NCBI RefSeq assembly: GCF_019511345.1
Contig: NZ_JAEUAK010000014.1
Coordinates: forward strand, 89,476 to 153,475
Direction of reading: 5' to 3'
DNA length: 64,000 nucleotides
Source of the DNA: Rhizobium mesosinicum
GTDB lineage: Bacteria; Pseudomonadota; Alphaproteobacteria; Rhizobiales; Rhizobiaceae
A model generated the notes under the pieces. It made no database searches and was not told where the DNA came from. It worked only from the letters and a program-made list of their open reading frames with translations. Below are positions 63,659-64,000 of this stretch, one piece after another. Positions within the stretch are counted from its first letter, which is position 1, and each line of letters starts with the position of its first letter. Made by a program: the position numbers and the translations under genes.

Positions 63659-64000
63659 TCTGAACTCCGCAAAAGCATGGATATATGCGTGTCAACCTAC
63701 CGATTGGATCGGCCGGGGCAAGCGGCCTGGTAATCCGGCAGGCGCATGTCCATATAAAAGCTGCACCCAAAACCGACGTTGATCAGCCGGAATCAACAAA
63801 AATCGATCCGAAACAGGGTGATTTGGACAAGCGATCTCGCGCCAACAGCGGGAGCGCATGAAAATGCAAGCAAAATCAACCTGTTACAAAAATGTCAAAA
63901 AAGTTGGATTGGTGGTGTTGACTGTTTTGGTTTGGTGGGATTATAAGCCCACTCACTGACGAGGGCGGCGGCGCTGCTGGCGACGAAGTTTCTCGTTCTT
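63659..64000. other. gene-free right edge upstream of a probable rRNA operon
   Basis: These 342 bases hold no credible coding frame. The stretch 63840-63916 is AT-rich, like an UP element, and is followed by a strong promoter and then a GC-rich leader rich in GGCGGCGGCGCTGCTGG. The window ends in GTTCTT, the start of a possible boxA (TGTTCTTTGA-like) antiterminator. No structural RNA is inside the window. Confidence 0.5.
63918..63947 (+). promoter_or_regulatory. strong promoter, rRNA-operon type
   Basis: TTGACT (63918-63923) and TATAAG (63942-63947) are 18 bases apart (17 to TTATAA), with an AT-rich upstream region. Strength and context fit an rrn P1 promoter of the rhizobial type. Confidence 0.6.

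Overview
The window is a gene-dense, high-GC stretch of an alphaproteobacterial chromosome, almost certainly from the Rhizobium/Agrobacterium group. The basis is gene order and protein identity: hemE next to a putative replication origin, then the block PPDK regulator, maf, aroE, coaE, dnaQ, secB, fxsA, timA, mltA, smr, xre, gyrB. Also typical of Rhizobiales are chvG/chvI with an incomplete PTS, actS/actR, the DivL cell-cycle pseudokinase and an rRNA-type promoter at the right edge. I see no insertion sequence, prophage, CRISPR array or tRNA gene, and no clear sign of recent transfer. This is core genome; the interest lies in regulatory DNA, unusual residues, fusions and gene couplings.

Layout. 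1-1754: hemJ and hemE read leftwards; a leftward promoter at 142-170 probably serves a gene just outside the window. 1755-2155: probable oriC, with two perfect DnaA boxes, an AT-rich tract and genes diverging on both sides. 2156-12392: housekeeping genes mostly reading away from the origin and ending in gyrB. 12453-18041: a nitroreductase, a glutathionyl-hydroquinone reductase, an FAH-family enzyme, a PHB depolymerase, a DUF2852 protein and a zinc metallopeptidase. 18114-23176: trpF-trpB-trpA-accD-folC. 23223-35183 (minus): divL, tsaE-amgK, murU, addB, addA, trxA, almost without gaps. 35386-36786 (minus): ahcY, behind a triple AT-rich repeat. 36955-40834 (minus): chvI-chvG-hprK-EIIA(Man)-HPr. 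41172-43929: pckA, arfB, alkB. 43940-49366 (minus): hisB-DUF2628-hisH-two unknown genes-hisA-hisF-hisE-coaA. 49546-51874: hslV-GNAT-hslU. 52060-56726: a DUF1402 protein, a cytochrome P450 and malate synthase G. 56806-63658: an L,D-transpeptidase, mmcB, actR/actS, hrpB and an ornithine cyclodeaminase homologue. 63659-64000: a strong promoter with the look of an rRNA operon promoter.

How the genes work together. The region joins replication and repair (oriC, dnaQ, gyrB, addAB, alkB, mmcB), amino-acid and cofactor synthesis (aro, trp, his, coaE/coaA, folC, hemE/J), carbon control (pckA, glcB, PTS proteins, PPDK regulator, phaZ) and envelope or redox signalling (ChvG/ChvI, ActS/ActR). Head-to-tail overlaps of 1-8 bases are very common, so most genes are probably translationally coupled.

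Candidates worth most attention: the DivL Tyr-for-His substitution, the TsaE-AmgK fusion beside murU, AccD without most of its zinc-finger cysteines, the ahcY triple repeat, the pckA upstream dyads, the GNAT gene inside hslVU and two unrecognised genes inside the histidine operon. I found no clearly new multi-gene system.
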